Origin: JBGPBY01 sp041481485
GTDB lineage: Bacteria > Acidobacteriota > Terriglobia > 20CM-2-55-15
Direction: 5' to 3'
NCBI GenBank assembly: GCA_041481485.1
Contig: JBGPBY010000410.1
Coordinates: 1-6,760, forward strand
Length of the DNA: 6,760 nucleotides
The first letter of the stretch is position 1. Each line of letters opens with the position of its first letter. The notes below the pieces were generated by a model, which made no database searches, was not told the origin of the DNA, and saw nothing but the letters and a program-made list of their open reading frames with translations. A program made the position numbers and the translations under genes. Shown one piece after another: positions 6,054 to 6,760 of this stretch.

Positions 6054-6760
6054 ATGGATTCACGAACACTCCGTATTATTTTGAAGTACGCCATTACGTT
6101 ACTCGCGATCCTCACGCTGGTGCGTTATGCCGCCGCGCAGCAGCCGTCTCCCGGGGTCACTCTCGGCGGCGGCCGGACCATCCCCCGGGCGCGGCCCGAC
6201 ACCGGGCCAAAGCCCAAAACGATTCGCGGCACCGTGCAGACTGCCGATGGCAAGGCCCTCGAAGGAGCCCATGTTCTGGTGCGCGACGTCAAATCCAACG
6301 TGACCCGAACGATGACCACAAACGCAGAGGGCATTTATAACGGCGCCGGGTTTCCGTCGAACGCAGATTACGAAATCACCGCGGAGTTTCAGGGACAGAT
6401 TTCCGATAAGAGATCCATCAGCGCTTTTCTCGACCGGCAAGACAATGTCCTGAATTTTCAATTGAAGCTGGCATCTTCTGTTGCGGGCGGGACTGCTGCG
6501 CCAGACACCGGAAAACCACCCGGTCTTCGAATCGAGACGTTCGACCTGGTAAAGCTCAGCGCTGCTCTGGAGTTGCCTCCTGGCGTTCCCGCACCAATTC
6601 CGGCAGTGATGCTGCTTCACGGATACGGCGAAGACCGCACGATCTGGAACAACTTCAAATCGGAACTTCTCAACAGAGGGTATGCCGTGATGACCCTTGA
6701 CCTGCGCGGTCACGGCGAAAGCACGATTCAAAACAATCGCCCCATTACCGCAAGCAGAGA
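6054..6760 (+). CDS. Exported carboxypeptidase-regulatory-like domain / alpha-beta hydrolase fusion, 3' end outside window
   Basis: The first 235 residues are present and the frame stays open to the right edge. Seen: an N-terminal basic stretch and hydrophobic core (residues 8-23) ending in AAA-QQ, a likely signal peptide cleaved after 28; a Gly/Pro/Arg-rich linker (31-55); a carboxypeptidase-regulatory-like beta-sandwich at about 56-138, with TIRGTVQTADGKALEGAHV and the later NAEGIY turn; a second Pro/Gly linker (144-157); then an alpha/beta hydrolase start with LLHGYGEDRTIW (oxyanion-region HGYG at 189-192) and LDLRGHGES (215-223). The nucleophile elbow, acid and histidine would lie beyond the window, so activity and substrate cannot be judged; a secreted esterase or peptidase-like hydrolase is the general class. 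The start ATG at 6054 follows the thioredoxin stop by 3 bases and has only a weak AGAAG ahead, which suggests coupling. The beta-sandwich may help bind or anchor the enzyme; this is inference. Confidence 0.82.
   Translation, partial: MDSRTLRIILKYAITLLAILTLVRYAAAQQPSPGVTLGGGRTIPRARPDTGPKPKTIRGTVQTADGKALEGAHVLVRDVKSNVTRTMTTNAEGIYNGAGFPSNADYEITAEFQGQISDKRSISAFLDRQDNVLNFQLKLASSVAGGTAAPDTGKPPGLRIETFDLVKLSAALELPPGVPAPIPAVMLLHGYGEDRTIWNNFKSELLNRGYAVMTLDLRGHGESTIQNNRPITASR

Noticed and set aside
6099..6731. A 210-codon minus-strand frame at the right end.
   Set aside because: The plus-strand frame here has a signal peptide, a beta-sandwich domain and hydrolase motifs; the minus frame has none and is its shadow.

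Overview
The window holds six protein-coding genes packed almost end to end, with two running off its edges. It looks like a bacterial chromosome of moderately high GC from a Gram-negative organism: two adjacent proteins carry Sec-type signal peptides suited to export to a periplasm. The pairing of a DipZ-type thioredoxin with an exported protein that fuses a carboxypeptidase-regulatory-like domain to an alpha/beta hydrolase is common in Acidobacteriota. That assignment is an inference from style, not from a marker gene.

Minus-strand block (5446 down to 1, transcribed right to left): dprA (DNA-processing protein), topA (type IA DNA topoisomerase with five C-terminal zinc ribbons), folC (dihydrofolate/folylpolyglutamate synthase) and a plsC-type 1-acylglycerol-3-phosphate acyltransferase cut by the left edge. 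The dprA-topA gap is 66 bases. topA and folC overlap by one base (TGATG), and folC and plsC overlap by four (GTGA). The last three genes, and probably all four, should be one transcript with translational coupling. The products serve DNA uptake/recombination, supercoil relaxation, folate cofactor synthesis and phospholipid synthesis. This is a housekeeping operon rather than one pathway.

Plus-strand block (5535 to 6760): an exported DipZ-like thioredoxin, then 3 bases later the exported fusion hydrolase, cut by the right edge before its catalytic nucleophile. They are probably co-transcribed from the 88-base divergent gap at 5447-5534, which should also hold the dprA promoter.

I saw no RNA genes, insertion sequences, CRISPR arrays, attachment sites or origins, and no intergenic stretch longer than 100 bases. 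I found no convincing new biological system. The observations most worth following are the thioredoxin/hydrolase pair, the variant acyltransferase motif and the unusually tight coupling of topA, folC and plsC.
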